Source: Methanoplanus sp. FWC-SCC4 | Lineage (GTDB): Archaea > Halobacteriota > Methanomicrobia > Methanomicrobiales > Methanomicrobiaceae | Length of the DNA stretch: 64,000 nt | Direction of reading: 5' to 3' | Assembly: GCF_032878975.1 (NCBI RefSeq) | Contig: NZ_CP043875.1 | Location: 372,001-436,000, forward strand | Shown here: positions 26,717-35,680 of the stretch, piece after piece | Numbering within the stretch: the stretch's first letter is position 1 | How the letters are laid out: every line of letters begins with the position of its first letter | Program-made: the position numbers and the translations under genes | Notes under the pieces: model-generated | The model's database searches: none | The model's input: the letters and a program-made list of their open reading frames with translations, nothing else | Told to the model about the DNA's origin: nothing

Positions 26717-28528
26717 CTACTTGCCCCAGAAGGGTTTGTCTTTTCTTTTCATACGTGTCAATTCTTCCAAAATTTCCGTCATACTGCTGTTTAAATGAGA
26801 AATCATCTCAGTTTCAAGAACTTTAACATGATGTTCGGGTATGTCCACGTAAAGATCATCGCCGACATTCACCTGTCGTCCTATGGTCGGGCCTTCAATG
26901 GATATTGCAATCTCATCGCCGTCGATTGCTTCCTGAATATTGTCCTGACCTTTCTTCATCTGTTTTACTTTTCCGACCTTTCTTCCGTCAAGGTGGATCA
27001 GGTTTACACCTGTCTGGAGTTTTCCTCCAAGTACCCTTATTCCAACAACAGCCGGGTTGTTCTGTCTGAATACACAGTCCGGGAGAAGTGTTATCTTTGC
27101 GGGCATGACAAGTTTTTCAAAGCTCTGTTTCTCCATTTCACGTCTTTTCTTCTCCTCCCACTCGATGTAGTCATCGATTAAATGGTAGATGACGCTTGAT
27201 TCAAAGACTTTGACATGATCCATTGAACTTTCCATCAGTGTGTCGAGTGCATCAGGCAGCATTGTTGTGTTAAAGGCAAGCAGTACGGACATAAGCGGGT
27301 TTTTAATTGTCCCTACTTCAATTATGTCATGTCTGCTCACAGGTCCTACTTCTGCACGCATGATGGGGATTTTGTGCTGTTCAAGCTCTTTTGACAATGC
27401 CTCAAGTGCACCTATGGTGTCAGCTTTTATGAAAAGTCCTTCTTCTGAGAGACTGACTTCTATATCCTGCATTTCATGCTTTACGCGCTCAATTAATTCA
27501 TCGCGGTTATTGTCAACGACAATTAATGGTGAACCTGCAACAACGTCATCAAGGTTTGGTGCCGATACCTTAATTCCGCTCGCAGCGCTGACAGATTTAA
27601 CCCTCTCAAAGCGATCTTCCGTGAGGATTTCCTGCATTGGTCTTGGCTTAAGGAGGGAGCGAACCTTTGTGGTAATAACATTCTCATTTCCTCCAACGAC
27701 AATCTCATCACCGACTTTTAGTGTCCCGTCAAAAAGGATGACATCAAGGGTTGTTCCAAGGCCTCTTTCCTCTTTTACTTCAATTACTGTTCCTGTGCCG
27801 GGTCCTTCGACTGTCAGTTTGAGATTTTCTGTCATGTATCTTTGTGCAAGACCTATCATGACCATCAAAAGATCCGGAAGACCTTCACCTGTAATGCCGC
27901 TGACAGGGACAATTCCGATATTTTTCTGGAAATCCTTGATTCTGTCGTAGCGTTCGCAGTTAAATCCCAGTTCTGAGAGTTTACCGACTACTTCATAGGT
28001 CTTGGTCTCAATTTCCAGTTTTACACGATCGTTTTGTGCATCGTAGCATTTCATGAAAGGTGCGTTTTCATTGACACGCCATCCGTGAATACGGTCTATT
28101 TTTGTTGCGGCTACAACAAACGGTGTTTTTGAATTTTTCAGGATCTGAAGGGCTTCTATGGTCTGGGGCTGGAAACCTTCGTTTATGTCAACTACGAGGA
28201 TTGCCATGTCGGCAAGAGCTCCTCCTCTTGCGCGAAGCGTGGTAAAGGCATGGTGTCCGGGTGTGTCAATGAAAAGAAGACCCGGAACGTCGAAACTGAC
28301 TTTGCCCTTTGTCCCGCTCATCTCCTCAATTGATTCGAGGGGTACGATGGTCGCGCCGATGTGTTGTGTGATTGCTCCGGCTTCCTTGTTGACCACGGAT
28401 GATCCGCGTATCTTGTCCAGTAGTGATGTCTTGCCATGATCCACATGTCCTAAAACACAAACGATTGGCGTTCGGATTGTATTTGCGTCTGGTTGCTGCT
28501 TATTTCCTTTATTCTTTTTTTTGGCCAT
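26717..28528 (-). CDS. infB: Translation initiation factor aIF5B
   Basis: The archaeal homologue of eIF5B/IF2, a GTPase for subunit joining. I set the start at 28528 (MAKKKNKGNKQQPD) because GGAGGG lies 7 bases upstream; an in-frame extension to 28579 crosses the ribosome-binding site. The protein is 603 residues. Motifs: G1 GHVDHGKTS, G3 DTPGHHAFT, G4 ATKIDR, then domain II, the IF-2 domain III and domain IV. No intein interrupts the G domain, unlike in some other euryarchaea. Confidence 0.95.
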   Translation of the reverse strand: MAKKKNKGNKQQPDANTIRTPIVCVLGHVDHGKTSLLDKIRGSSVVNKEAGAITQHIGATIVPLESIEEMSGTKGKVSFDVPGLLFIDTPGHHAFTTLRARGGALADMAILVVDINEGFQPQTIEALQILKNSKTPFVVAATKIDRIHGWRVNENAPFMKCYDAQNDRVKLEIETKTYEVVGKLSELGFNCERYDRIKDFQKNIGIVPVSGITGEGLPDLLMVMIGLAQRYMTENLKLTVEGPGTGTVIEVKEERGLGTTLDVILFDGTLKVGDEIVVGGNENVITTKVRSLLKPRPMQEILTEDRFERVKSVSAASGIKVSAPNLDDVVAGSPLIVVDNNRDELIERVKHEMQDIEVSLSEEGLFIKADTIGALEALSKELEQHKIPIMRAEVGPVSRHDIIEVGTIKNPLMSVLLAFNTTMLPDALDTLMESSMDHVKVFESSVIYHLIDDYIEWEEKKRREMEKQSFEKLVMPAKITLLPDCVFRQNNPAVVGIRVLGGKLQTGVNLIHLDGRKVGKVKQMKKGQDNIQEAIDGDEIAISIEGPTIGRQVNVGDDLYVDIPEHHVKVLETEMISHLNSSMTEILEELTRMKRKDKPFWGK

Positions 28529-28675
28529 TGCGCCACCCTCCAAAAAAATGACTGGCTGATATTGGATATTTAAAATCACCAGACATTTAAGAAATTATCT
28601 GTTTATTTATTGGCACATATAAGAATATTAAGGGTCCCCTGGGATTGGTCTGATTTCAGGATCAAAAAGATATCT

Positions 28676-28686
28676 TAATTTATAAT
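28676..28686 (+). promoter_or_regulatory. TATA-like box for tRNA-His
   Basis: An AT-rich TTAATTTATAA segment lies about 28-38 bases before the mature tRNA 5' end, the normal distance for an archaeal tRNA promoter. Confidence 0.45.
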
Positions 28687-28713
28687 GGGAATCAACCTAA
28701 GTAAAGCAGCCCT

Positions 28714-28786
28714 GCCGGGGTGGGGTAGTTGGTTATCCTCAGGGATTGTGGCTCCCTGGACTCGGGTTCAAATCTCGGCCCCGGCC
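28714..28786 (+). tRNA. tRNA-His (anticodon GTG), G-1 not encoded
   Basis: Acceptor stem GCCGGGG/CCCCGGC, anticodon stem AGGGA/TCCCT around TTGTGGC (anticodon GTG), T arm TCGGG-TTCAAAT-CTCGG with one G-U. The discriminator is C73. The base before the acceptor stem is T (28713), so the histidine identity base G-1 must be added after transcription; a Thg1 gene is present at 53975. CCA is not encoded. A T6 run follows. Confidence 0.95.
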
Positions 28787-29077
28787 TTTGTCTTTTTTGA
28801 ATTGATTTAATTAATATGTGTTTTATTGCTATCAGTTCTAATCTAAAATCCTGCCAAACAAAAAAATTGCCTCCAATCAGGGTGAAATTCTGTTATAATG
28901 TCAAATATTTGAATATTTTATCTGCTGATTTTCATATCCTGAAAAATAATGGTTGATGCAGATATTTTTAGATTATTTTAATTGACTGAAATCGGATTTC
29001 AGCTGGGTCCTTAGTTTATCTGATCATATATTCCGGTGCATCATATGTTATAAATACAAATTTGGTTATTTATTGCT

Positions 29078-29971
29078 GTGGTCATAGCCGGGATTTTACT
29101 GATTATAATATACATCTTCATAATGTCATCTATGTTTTCAATAGGGCTCGGTATTTCTTTTAAAAAAATAGTTGATATTTTCAGAGATCCTGAACTGCTT
29201 ACAAAATCTCTTCTGATAAATTTAATTTTAATTCCGGCAATAGCGGTTATGCTTGCATTGCTGCTTGGAATAAAGGGAAGTCTGTTCCTTGGGTTTATGA
29301 TGATGGCATGTGCACCGGGAGCATCTTATGCTCCAAGGATTACGGAGATAGCAAACGGGGATGTTGAACATTCAATAATTCTGATGTTTGTTTTGTGTTC
29401 GTTTGCATTATTTTCAGCTCCGCTGACACTGCCTTTGTTTATTTCCTCTCCGGCAATAGTAAATCTCTGGGATGTAATCAGGATTCTTGCAATAGTTCAG
29501 GTGTTTCCTTTAATATCCGGAATATATCTGAACTCCCAAAAACCAAAAATCTCCCGTCGCATATCACATATTGTATTTAAATTTTCAAACATATCCGCCT
29601 TTATCGCCATAATGGCATCACTTGTAATTATTTTTTTTTCAGAAGCCGGAATGATGCTATATTCTGTGATAACCGATCTAAAATCAATAATTGGAATGAT
29701 ACTGGTTGTTTTTTTCTCTCTGTTACTTGGTTATATGTCGGGCGGGGATAATATCGGGAGAAAAAAATCTATGGCAACAGGTTCTGCAAACAGAAATGCA
29801 GGTGTTGCATTTCTAATAGCCTCAAGCAGCTTTGTACTTCTGCCTGATGTTATCATAATTATAATAGCCTACATCATTATCCAGACCTTAATGTCAGGAA
29901 GCCTTGCCGGATACTGGTTATGGAAAGATATGAAGTCTGGTAAAAGTACAATATTGTCAGTCAATCGCTAA
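29078..29971 (+). CDS. BASS-like (bile acid:Na+ symporter family) membrane transporter
   Basis: A 297-residue protein with about nine hydrophobic segments. The N-terminal half has the BASS-type features SMFSIGLGISFKKIVDIFRD and MMACAPGASYAPRITEIANGD, where the APG..AP loop corresponds to the crossover region. The C-terminal half has GSANRNAGVAFLIASSS, matching the second crossover (RN.G.A). The substrate of archaeal members is unknown. The start is a GTG with no clear ribosome-binding site, so it may be a few codons off. Confidence 0.68.
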   Translation: MVIAGILLIIIYIFIMSSMFSIGLGISFKKIVDIFRDPELLTKSLLINLILIPAIAVMLALLLGIKGSLFLGFMMMACAPGASYAPRITEIANGDVEHSIILMFVLCSFALFSAPLTLPLFISSPAIVNLWDVIRILAIVQVFPLISGIYLNSQKPKISRRISHIVFKFSNISAFIAIMASLVIIFFSEAGMMLYSVITDLKSIIGMILVVFFSLLLGYMSGGDNIGRKKSMATGSANRNAGVAFLIASSSFVLLPDVIIIIIAYIIIQTLMSGSLAGYWLWKDMKSGKSTILSVNR

Positions 29972-30015
29972 TTTCAAAAAATTTTGTAGAAGATTATCCT
30001 AAATCCGGATGGAAT

Positions 30016-30630
30016 TTACCATCCGCGTGAATATTCTTCAAAACACGGGATGCAGACTATTTTTCCGTCCTGAACCCTTGCCCTTGACTCTGAGACCATC
30101 TCTCCGCACTTTGCGCATTTGACTGTTCCAAAAATTCTTGCTTTTTCAGGAATTTGAGGCTTTATGTGGCTGATATTATACAAATCTTCAAGAGGCATCG
30201 AGAGGATATGTTTTGTAATCTCAGCCCTTATTTCATGAAATTCCTTAATCTCTTCAGGATTTGCAGATCCCGAAAAGACCTTTCCTTTCAGCTCATCTGC
30301 TCTTTTGTTAAAGTCACCCATTCCGGTTTTGTCCTTCTGGGATATTCTGACTGCATCGCTGTTATCCCGTTTGATAAATGTATAAACCTGTTTGCCGAAA
30401 TCCCTGAAAATCAGGTTACCCTTTCCGATAGTGCAACCGGTAACAAACTGAATCCCGTCAATTCCGCATGCATCATTTTCGACTATTGCAACAAGTTCTT
30501 CATCCATGCTTCTGCCGTGGAAAAGCTCTTTTAATGCGTACTCAGCTGCCCTGTATCCATATGCAAGTCCGGGGCATGAATGCCCGTGAAATTCAACTGC
30601 TTCCTCAAATGATTTTATATTTTCTGACAT
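30016..30630 (-). CDS. FmdE family zinc-ribbon protein
   Basis: An FmdE-family protein, named after a subunit encoded with formylmethanofuran dehydrogenase but not a catalytic part of it. N-terminal core EFHGHSCPGLAYGYRAAEYAL and NDACGIDGIQFVTGCTIGKG hold the family Cys/His metal ligands. A C-terminal zinc ribbon has CAKCGEM...CIPCFEEY. I choose MSENIKSF at 30630, with GAGG 10 bases upstream, giving 204 residues; longer in-frame starts reach 30705. It is the last gene of the ABC importer operon. This hints at a role in handling the imported metal or cofactor. Confidence 0.83.
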   Translation of the reverse strand: MSENIKSFEEAVEFHGHSCPGLAYGYRAAEYALKELFHGRSMDEELVAIVENDACGIDGIQFVTGCTIGKGNLIFRDFGKQVYTFIKRDNSDAVRISQKDKTGMGDFNKRADELKGKVFSGSANPEEIKEFHEIRAEITKHILSMPLEDLYNISHIKPQIPEKARIFGTVKCAKCGEMVSESRARVQDGKIVCIPCFEEYSRGW

Positions 30631-30694
30631 TTTTAAATCCTCTTTCATTAATCTGATATTTTTTAGTATTTTCTCAATTTTAAATCGTTTTTTC

Positions 30695-31453
30695 CTAATC
30701 CGCAACAGGTATTACAACAGGATTCCCCTTGAAATTCTCAATGTCGACATTAACGCCATAAACATTCATTATTACATCCGGCGTAACAACATCACGCTGT
30801 CCTGCAGCATATATTGTCCCGTTCCTTAAAAAGAGGAATTTGTCGGAATACCGGAGGGCACTGTTTAAATCATGCATTGTCATTACAGCTGAGACGTCAT
30901 GTCCTCTTACAACTTCTTTTATGGTTCTCAGAATTTCAATCTGATTTTTTAGATCAAGACTGCTTGTGGGTTCATCGAGAAGCAGTACTCTTGGTTCCTG
31001 TACAAGTGCCCTTGCAATGGAAACCTTTTGGAGTTCTCCCCCGCTCATTTCGTTTATGTATCTCAGGGAAAGATCTTCCATGTCAAGTTTTTTAATTGCT
31101 GATTCAACAATTTTGATATCTTTTTCAGAAACATTCCACTTAATGTGCGGTCTTCTGCCGAGAAGAATTGAATCGAATGCGGTAAGTCTTCCTGTTTCAC
31201 ATTTCTGGGGGACATAACCGATTCGTTTGGCAATCTCAAGCTGATCGAGTTTGGTCACATCATCGCTGTCGACCATAACAGCACCTGCCTTTGGGCGGAG
31301 AATGGCATTCATACACTTTAGAAGGGTGGTCTTCCCGACTCCGTTCGGTCCGAGAATTGAAAGAAGCTCATTTTTCTGTACATTAAATTCAATGTCATTT
31401 AATACACTCTTGCTTTTGTAACCAAATTCAACTCCGTCAACATTCAGGATCAT
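30695..31453 (-). CDS. ABC transporter ATP-binding protein, Fe3+-siderophore/cobalamin type
   Basis: A 252-residue ATPase of the FecE/BtuD class. Walker A GPNGVGKTT near residue 36, signature MSGGELQKVSIARAL, Walker B VLLLDEPTSSLD, and the H-loop MTMHDL are all present. It overlaps the permease gene by four bases. The substrate is an iron chelate, cobalamin or another metal complex; the ATPase alone cannot decide. Confidence 0.9.
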   Translation of the reverse strand: MILNVDGVEFGYKSKSVLNDIEFNVQKNELLSILGPNGVGKTTLLKCMNAILRPKAGAVMVDSDDVTKLDQLEIAKRIGYVPQKCETGRLTAFDSILLGRRPHIKWNVSEKDIKIVESAIKKLDMEDLSLRYINEMSGGELQKVSIARALVQEPRVLLLDEPTSSLDLKNQIEILRTIKEVVRGHDVSAVMTMHDLNSALRYSDKFLFLRNGTIYAAGQRDVVTPDVIMNVYGVNVDIENFKGNPVVIPVAD

Positions 31454-32520
31454 TTTGCATACCCCCTTACAAGCAGATAGATGAAAACCGGTGCTCCCAT
31501 AAATGCTGTAAGAATTGCAACCGGAAGGACGTGTGGTGCAAGAATCATCCTTGCTGCTGTATCTGATGCAAGGAGCAGGATTCCCCCTGCAACTATGGTT
31601 CCCGGAATAAGGAATCTGTGGTCATCTCCGATGATACGGCGCATCATGTGCGGACAGACCAGACCGACAAACCCGATAATGCCTAAAAAACCCACAACAA
31701 CGGCGGAAATCATGGATGCTACAATCATACCTACGAGTCTCAGCCTTTCAACATTTACGCCGAGACCTTTTGCAGTTTCGTCACCTGCATCAATTGCATT
31801 GTAATTCCAGCAGTTGTAAACAAAGTAAATAATGGCAAGACCTGTGAGGATTCCCATTATCATAAGTTCATTCCAGTTGGCTCTTCCAACATCACCGAAA
31901 GTCCAGAATACGACTGCGGCAAGCTGTACATCATCTGCGAAATATTGCAAAAACATGGTTCCTGCCGTAAAAAGAGATCCTATTGCTACCCCTGCAAGAA
32001 CCATTACCTCCGGAGATGCCCTTCTTATTTTGGATATCAGCAGAATAACTGCTGTCGATAACAAAGAGAAAATAAATGCAACTGTGGTTGTGACATAAGG
32101 ATTGCTGATAACAATTGAATTGACTCCTGTACTCTGCATTGTCCCTGCCCCGAGTACAATTACGGAAAATGCTGCCCCAAATGCTGCAGCATGTGATATT
32201 CCCAGTGTAAACGGGGAGCCCAGGGGATTTCTGAGTATTGACTGCATGGCAACTCCTGAAACTGCAAGTGCAGCGCCTGCAACAATTGCCGTTAAAGCCT
32301 GTGGTATCCTGTTGTTCCAGATAATTGCAGTGAACTGATCGGATACGTTTGATCCAAAAATTGTTACAATTACATCCAGAGGAGGAATATTTACAGGTCC
32401 AAGGGATATAGCCATAATAAGTGTTATCAAAAGGAGGATAAATCCTCCAAGGATAACTGATATTTTTTTCCCTGTGTATTTAAGATAATCCTCAGGGATT
32501 GTGCCGTCATTTAGGTGCAT
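31450..32520 (-). CDS. ABC transporter permease, FecCD/BtuC family
   Basis: A 356-residue membrane protein with about ten segments. Family signatures include ALAVSGVAMQSILRNPLGSP, which is typical of FecCD permeases, ISHAAAFGAAFSV, and the coupling-helix region GIIGFVGLVCPHMMRRIIGDD. It starts 14 bases after the binding-protein gene and is part of a four-gene operon. Confidence 0.93.
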   Translation of the reverse strand: MHLNDGTIPEDYLKYTGKKISVILGGFILLLITLIMAISLGPVNIPPLDVIVTIFGSNVSDQFTAIIWNNRIPQALTAIVAGAALAVSGVAMQSILRNPLGSPFTLGISHAAAFGAAFSVIVLGAGTMQSTGVNSIVISNPYVTTTVAFIFSLLSTAVILLISKIRRASPEVMVLAGVAIGSLFTAGTMFLQYFADDVQLAAVVFWTFGDVGRANWNELMIMGILTGLAIIYFVYNCWNYNAIDAGDETAKGLGVNVERLRLVGMIVASMISAVVVGFLGIIGFVGLVCPHMMRRIIGDDHRFLIPGTIVAGGILLLASDTAARMILAPHVLPVAILTAFMGAPVFIYLLVRGYAK

Positions 32521-32534
32521 TTTTTCTACGCTCT

Positions 32535-33674
32535 TTAAAGCTCAAGTTTTGTAAAGCCCAGCCCCTTAAAAGCGTCTGTGTTCATCTGATCAAATACAGG
32601 TTTTGCAACAAGGAATTCAAAAATTTCATCTGCCTTAGCTTTAGGTTCAATGTCTTTGAAGTTATCCGGATAAAGCACTTTTCCGATGTAATATGCATCT
32701 GCAAGAACATTTCCGTGATTTGCTGTATAAGAATTGTATGGGATGACTCCGTAGACTTCTCCTGATTTTACAGCGTCAAGTATCTGGTATGAAGGATCAT
32801 TTTTAAGCTCGTCAAGACCGGAAGGATTTGTTCTAAGTGATGCAAGGTCAAGGAAGATGATACTAGGATTCCACTCAATTATTTTTTCCTTTGCGACATC
32901 TGCATGTTCTGTTCCAAGATCACCTGCAACATTGTCGGCGTTTAGGAATATGAATGGCGGGTACTCCGGTTGTGTGGACTGCATTCCGTGTGGGCCCCTA
33001 TAACTTACACCACCGATATAGCAGGTCTTTTTTGTGCTATCGGGGACATCTTTTGTTCTTGAATTCAGGTCATTTATGGTGTCTTCAAAGAATGCAATGA
33101 CTTCTTCCGCACGTTCTTCTTTGACCATAACCTTACCCATTATTCTGAGGGATTCGTAAGCATCCTGACGGTGGTATCCTATATCTCCGTAATTTAATGC
33201 AACAACAGGAACACCTGTCTTTTCGGAGAGTTTGTCGGCATCTGCTGTTGATGTGACATATGTCTTAAAAATCACATCCGGGTTTAGTGCAATTATCTTT
33301 TCAGGATCATCATTACCCCTGAATTCTCCGATTAAAGGCAAATCCTTAAACTGCGTGTTTGCAATTCTGTAAGGTCTTGCGTCTGTTGCGTCTTCCCTGT
33401 ATTCAATGTCATCGACACCGACTGTTTTGTCCTGTGCCTGAAGATATGTCAGGTATCTGAGTGCCCCTGATCCTGAGCATACGACTCTCTGGGGGTCTTT
33501 TGGTACAGTAACTTCCCTTCCAAGAGAGTCCGTAATTGATATTTTATCGTCTGCAATCTCTTTTGCAGTTGATGCCTGTGCATTTTTGTTTTCTGCTGTA
33601 CATCCTGCTGAAAGCAAAAGTGCAGCCATTAAAATCATTAATACAATCAGTAAAGCTCCATAACTTTTTTTCAT
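32535..33674 (-). CDS. ABC transporter substrate-binding lipoprotein, FecB/BtuF type
   Basis: A 379-residue periplasmic-binding-protein-like lipoprotein. The signal sequence ends in the lipobox LLSAGC (Cys about residue 25). Two Rossmann-like lobes are joined by a helical backbone, with SITDSLGREVTVPKDPQRVV at the start and IIALNPDVIFKTY in lobe one. GAGAGGT precedes the ATG by 9 bases. It heads the operon with permease, ATPase and FmdE-like protein. Confidence 0.88.
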   Translation of the reverse strand: MKKSYGALLIVLMILMAALLLSAGCTAENKNAQASTAKEIADDKISITDSLGREVTVPKDPQRVVCSGSGALRYLTYLQAQDKTVGVDDIEYREDATDARPYRIANTQFKDLPLIGEFRGNDDPEKIIALNPDVIFKTYVTSTADADKLSEKTGVPVVALNYGDIGYHRQDAYESLRIMGKVMVKEERAEEVIAFFEDTINDLNSRTKDVPDSTKKTCYIGGVSYRGPHGMQSTQPEYPPFIFLNADNVAGDLGTEHADVAKEKIIEWNPSIIFLDLASLRTNPSGLDELKNDPSYQILDAVKSGEVYGVIPYNSYTANHGNVLADAYYIGKVLYPDNFKDIEPKAKADEIFEFLVAKPVFDQMNTDAFKGLGFTKLEL

Positions 33675-33706
33675 ATATTATTACCTCTCATAAAAATACT
33701 GATTAC

Positions 33707-33738
33707 TGTGTTAATAAAAATATTCAAATGTGTGTTAA
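33707..33738 (-). promoter_or_regulatory. Direct repeat TGTGTTAA upstream of the FecB-type operon
   Basis: On the plus strand TGTGTTAA occurs at 33707-33714 and again at 33731-33738, 24 bases apart start to start, 33-64 bases upstream of the ATG at 33674. Spacing of just over two helical turns fits tandem regulator binding. A further 8-base inverted pair (TGTGTGCA 33785-33792, TGCACACC 33857-33864, one mismatch) lies in the same 315-base intergenic region, which contains no gene. Confidence 0.3.
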
Positions 33739-33930
33739 CTTTTAAAATATTAAATAATATTTGATCTAACAAATTTGTATTGTGTGTGTGCAAGTAATAT
33801 TAATTTTTAAAAATGAGATTCTCTCTCAAATTTTAAACATAACTTCACGTATAGTATGCACACCAAAAAATATGACGAAATAGAAAGTTAATGTTGTATT
33901 AGATTATAATCCTCTTTTCTGACAAAAGCA

Positions 33931-33950
33931 ATAATTACCATGGTGATTAT
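33931..33950 (+). promoter_or_regulatory. 20-bp palindrome, candidate metal-repressor operator of znuABC
   Basis: ATAATTACCATGGTGATTAT matches its own reverse complement at 18 of 20 positions and is centred 50 bases before the ZnuA ATG. This is where an archaeal DtxR/MntR- or Fur-type repressor would block the basal promoter. No regulator gene is adjacent. Confidence 0.45.
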
Positions 33951-33989
33951 ATGAGATTCAATTTATTTACATAAAAAAGGGGCAAATTC

Positions 33990-34895
33990 ATGTTTTCAAA
34001 GAGACAGATATCTGAATTATTTTTATTGTCTGTCATCTTTCTGATTATTTTAGTCACCGGATGCACAGACAACAGTACAGTACAGTCAGGCAACGGTAAC
34101 ATCAACGGTGAAAGCCAGATCAAAGTTGCGGTTTCAATACCTCCACAAAAAGAATTTGTCGAGAGTGTGGGCGGTGAACTAGTTGATGTTTTACTCTTTG
34201 TTCCCCCCGGCGCAAGTCCGCATACACATGAGCCTTCACCGGAGCAGTTAAAGGAATTGTCCAAAGCTGACATTTATGCAGAGGTTGGTTCAGGTATTGA
34301 ATTTGAACTTGCATATATGGATAAACTAAAGGGAATTAATCCTGGGATGAAGATAATTGACTGTTCAAAGGGAATTGATCTGATATATGGTGATACCGGA
34401 AGTCAGGGGGATGGTTTTGGAGATCCTCATATCTGGCTGTCGCCTAAAAATGCGAGGATAATGGTTGAAAATATCTGTGAGGGCCTTTGTGAGTTCAGTC
34501 CGGAAAATGAAGAATATTTCCGTAAAAATTCAGAAGAATATATTTCAAAACTTGACATGCTTGATAAGGATATAACCATGGAGCTTGAAGGTAAAAATGG
34601 CGAAAAAATAATGGTTTATCATTCTGCATGGGCTTATTTTGCAAAAGACTATAGTCTCATTCAGGTACCTGTTGAAACTGAGGGCAAAGAACTGACATCA
34701 GGGGATATTTCTTCTCTGATAGAACAGGCCCGGGCAGATAACATATCTGTCATATTTGCATCCCCACAATACAGTCTGAAAAGTGCAAATGTGGTTGCTG
34801 ACGCGATTAATGGCAGGTTGGTTTTGATAGACCCGCTTGCAGAGAACTATTCTGAGAATATGGCCGCAGTTGCAGGCGCTTTTGCGGAGGTCTGA
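33990..34895 (+). CDS. znuA: Zinc/manganese-type ABC transporter substrate-binding lipoprotein
   Basis: A 301-residue cluster-A-I binding protein. The signal peptide ends in the lipobox LVTGC near residue 25. The conserved VAVSIPPQKEFVESVGGELV start, the metal-ligand loop with PHTHEPSPEQLKEL, the DPHIWLSPKNA segment and YHSAWAYFAKDY supply the histidines. The histidine-rich loop of bacterial ZnuA is missing. First gene of a three-gene import operon; zinc is likely but manganese is possible. Confidence 0.9.
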   Translation: MFSKRQISELFLLSVIFLIILVTGCTDNSTVQSGNGNINGESQIKVAVSIPPQKEFVESVGGELVDVLLFVPPGASPHTHEPSPEQLKELSKADIYAEVGSGIEFELAYMDKLKGINPGMKIIDCSKGIDLIYGDTGSQGDGFGDPHIWLSPKNARIMVENICEGLCEFSPENEEYFRKNSEEYISKLDMLDKDITMELEGKNGEKIMVYHSAWAYFAKDYSLIQVPVETEGKELTSGDISSLIEQARADNISVIFASPQYSLKSANVVADAINGRLVLIDPLAENYSENMAAVAGAFAEV

Positions 34896-34900
34896 AAAAT

Positions 34901-35659
34901 ATGGCAAACACTGCGATAAATATCAAAAATATTACATTTGAGAGGAACGGACAAAAACTTCTTGAAAATGTTTCTCTTTCAATATATGAGGGCGAATTTT
35001 ATGCAATAATCGGTCCGAACGGTGGAGGCAAGACAACTCTTTTAAAGATAGTGCTCGGGCTTTTAAAACCTTCATCGGGAATAGTTGAAATCTATGGGGA
35101 GAGTCCTGAGAAAAATCGTTACATGCTTGGATATGTCCCTCAGTTTCATACTTTTGATTTTTCCTATCCTGTCAGTGTCAGGGAAATGGTACAGACCGGA
35201 AGGCTTGGACACATAAAAGGTATTCACAAAAAGTACTCCGAAAATGACAGAATCCTGGTGGATGAAGCATTAAATGACCTTGGTATTCTTGATTTGGCAG
35301 ACCGAAGTTTTGGCGAATTATCGGGCGGTGAACAGCAAAGGGCAATAATTGCAAGGGCCATAGTTGGTAATCCCCGTGTTCTTCTGCTTGATGAGCCGAC
35401 TGTTTATGTTGATTCTCCCACTGAAGAAAAATTTCTGGATATATTGCATGAACTTCATAAAAAGATGACAATAGTGCTTGTAACACATGATATAGGGGTA
35501 CTGGCTTCGGGTGTGGACAGGGTTGCATGCCTTAACAGGACGCTTTTTACCCATCATACAAACGAGATTACTGAATCGATGCTCCAAAAGGCCTACAAGT
35601 GTCCTGTTGACCTGATAGCACACGGAGTACCGCACAGAGTTTTCCGGGAGCATGAATGA
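34901..35659 (+). CDS. znuC: Zinc/manganese-type ABC transporter ATP-binding protein
   Basis: A 252-residue ATPase. Walker A GPNGGGKTT near residue 40, Q-loop PQFHTF, signature LSGGEQQRAIIARA, Walker B LLLDEPTVYVD and H-loop THDIG are visible. FSYPVSVREMVQTGRLGH is typical of the ZnuC/MntB class. It starts 5 bases after znuA. Confidence 0.92.
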   Translation: MANTAINIKNITFERNGQKLLENVSLSIYEGEFYAIIGPNGGGKTTLLKIVLGLLKPSSGIVEIYGESPEKNRYMLGYVPQFHTFDFSYPVSVREMVQTGRLGHIKGIHKKYSENDRILVDEALNDLGILDLADRSFGELSGGEQQRAIIARAIVGNPRVLLLDEPTVYVDSPTEEKFLDILHELHKKMTIVLVTHDIGVLASGVDRVACLNRTLFTHHTNEITESMLQKAYKCPVDLIAHGVPHRVFREHE

Positions 35660-35680
35660 TTTGTGGTGGTGACTGAACCG

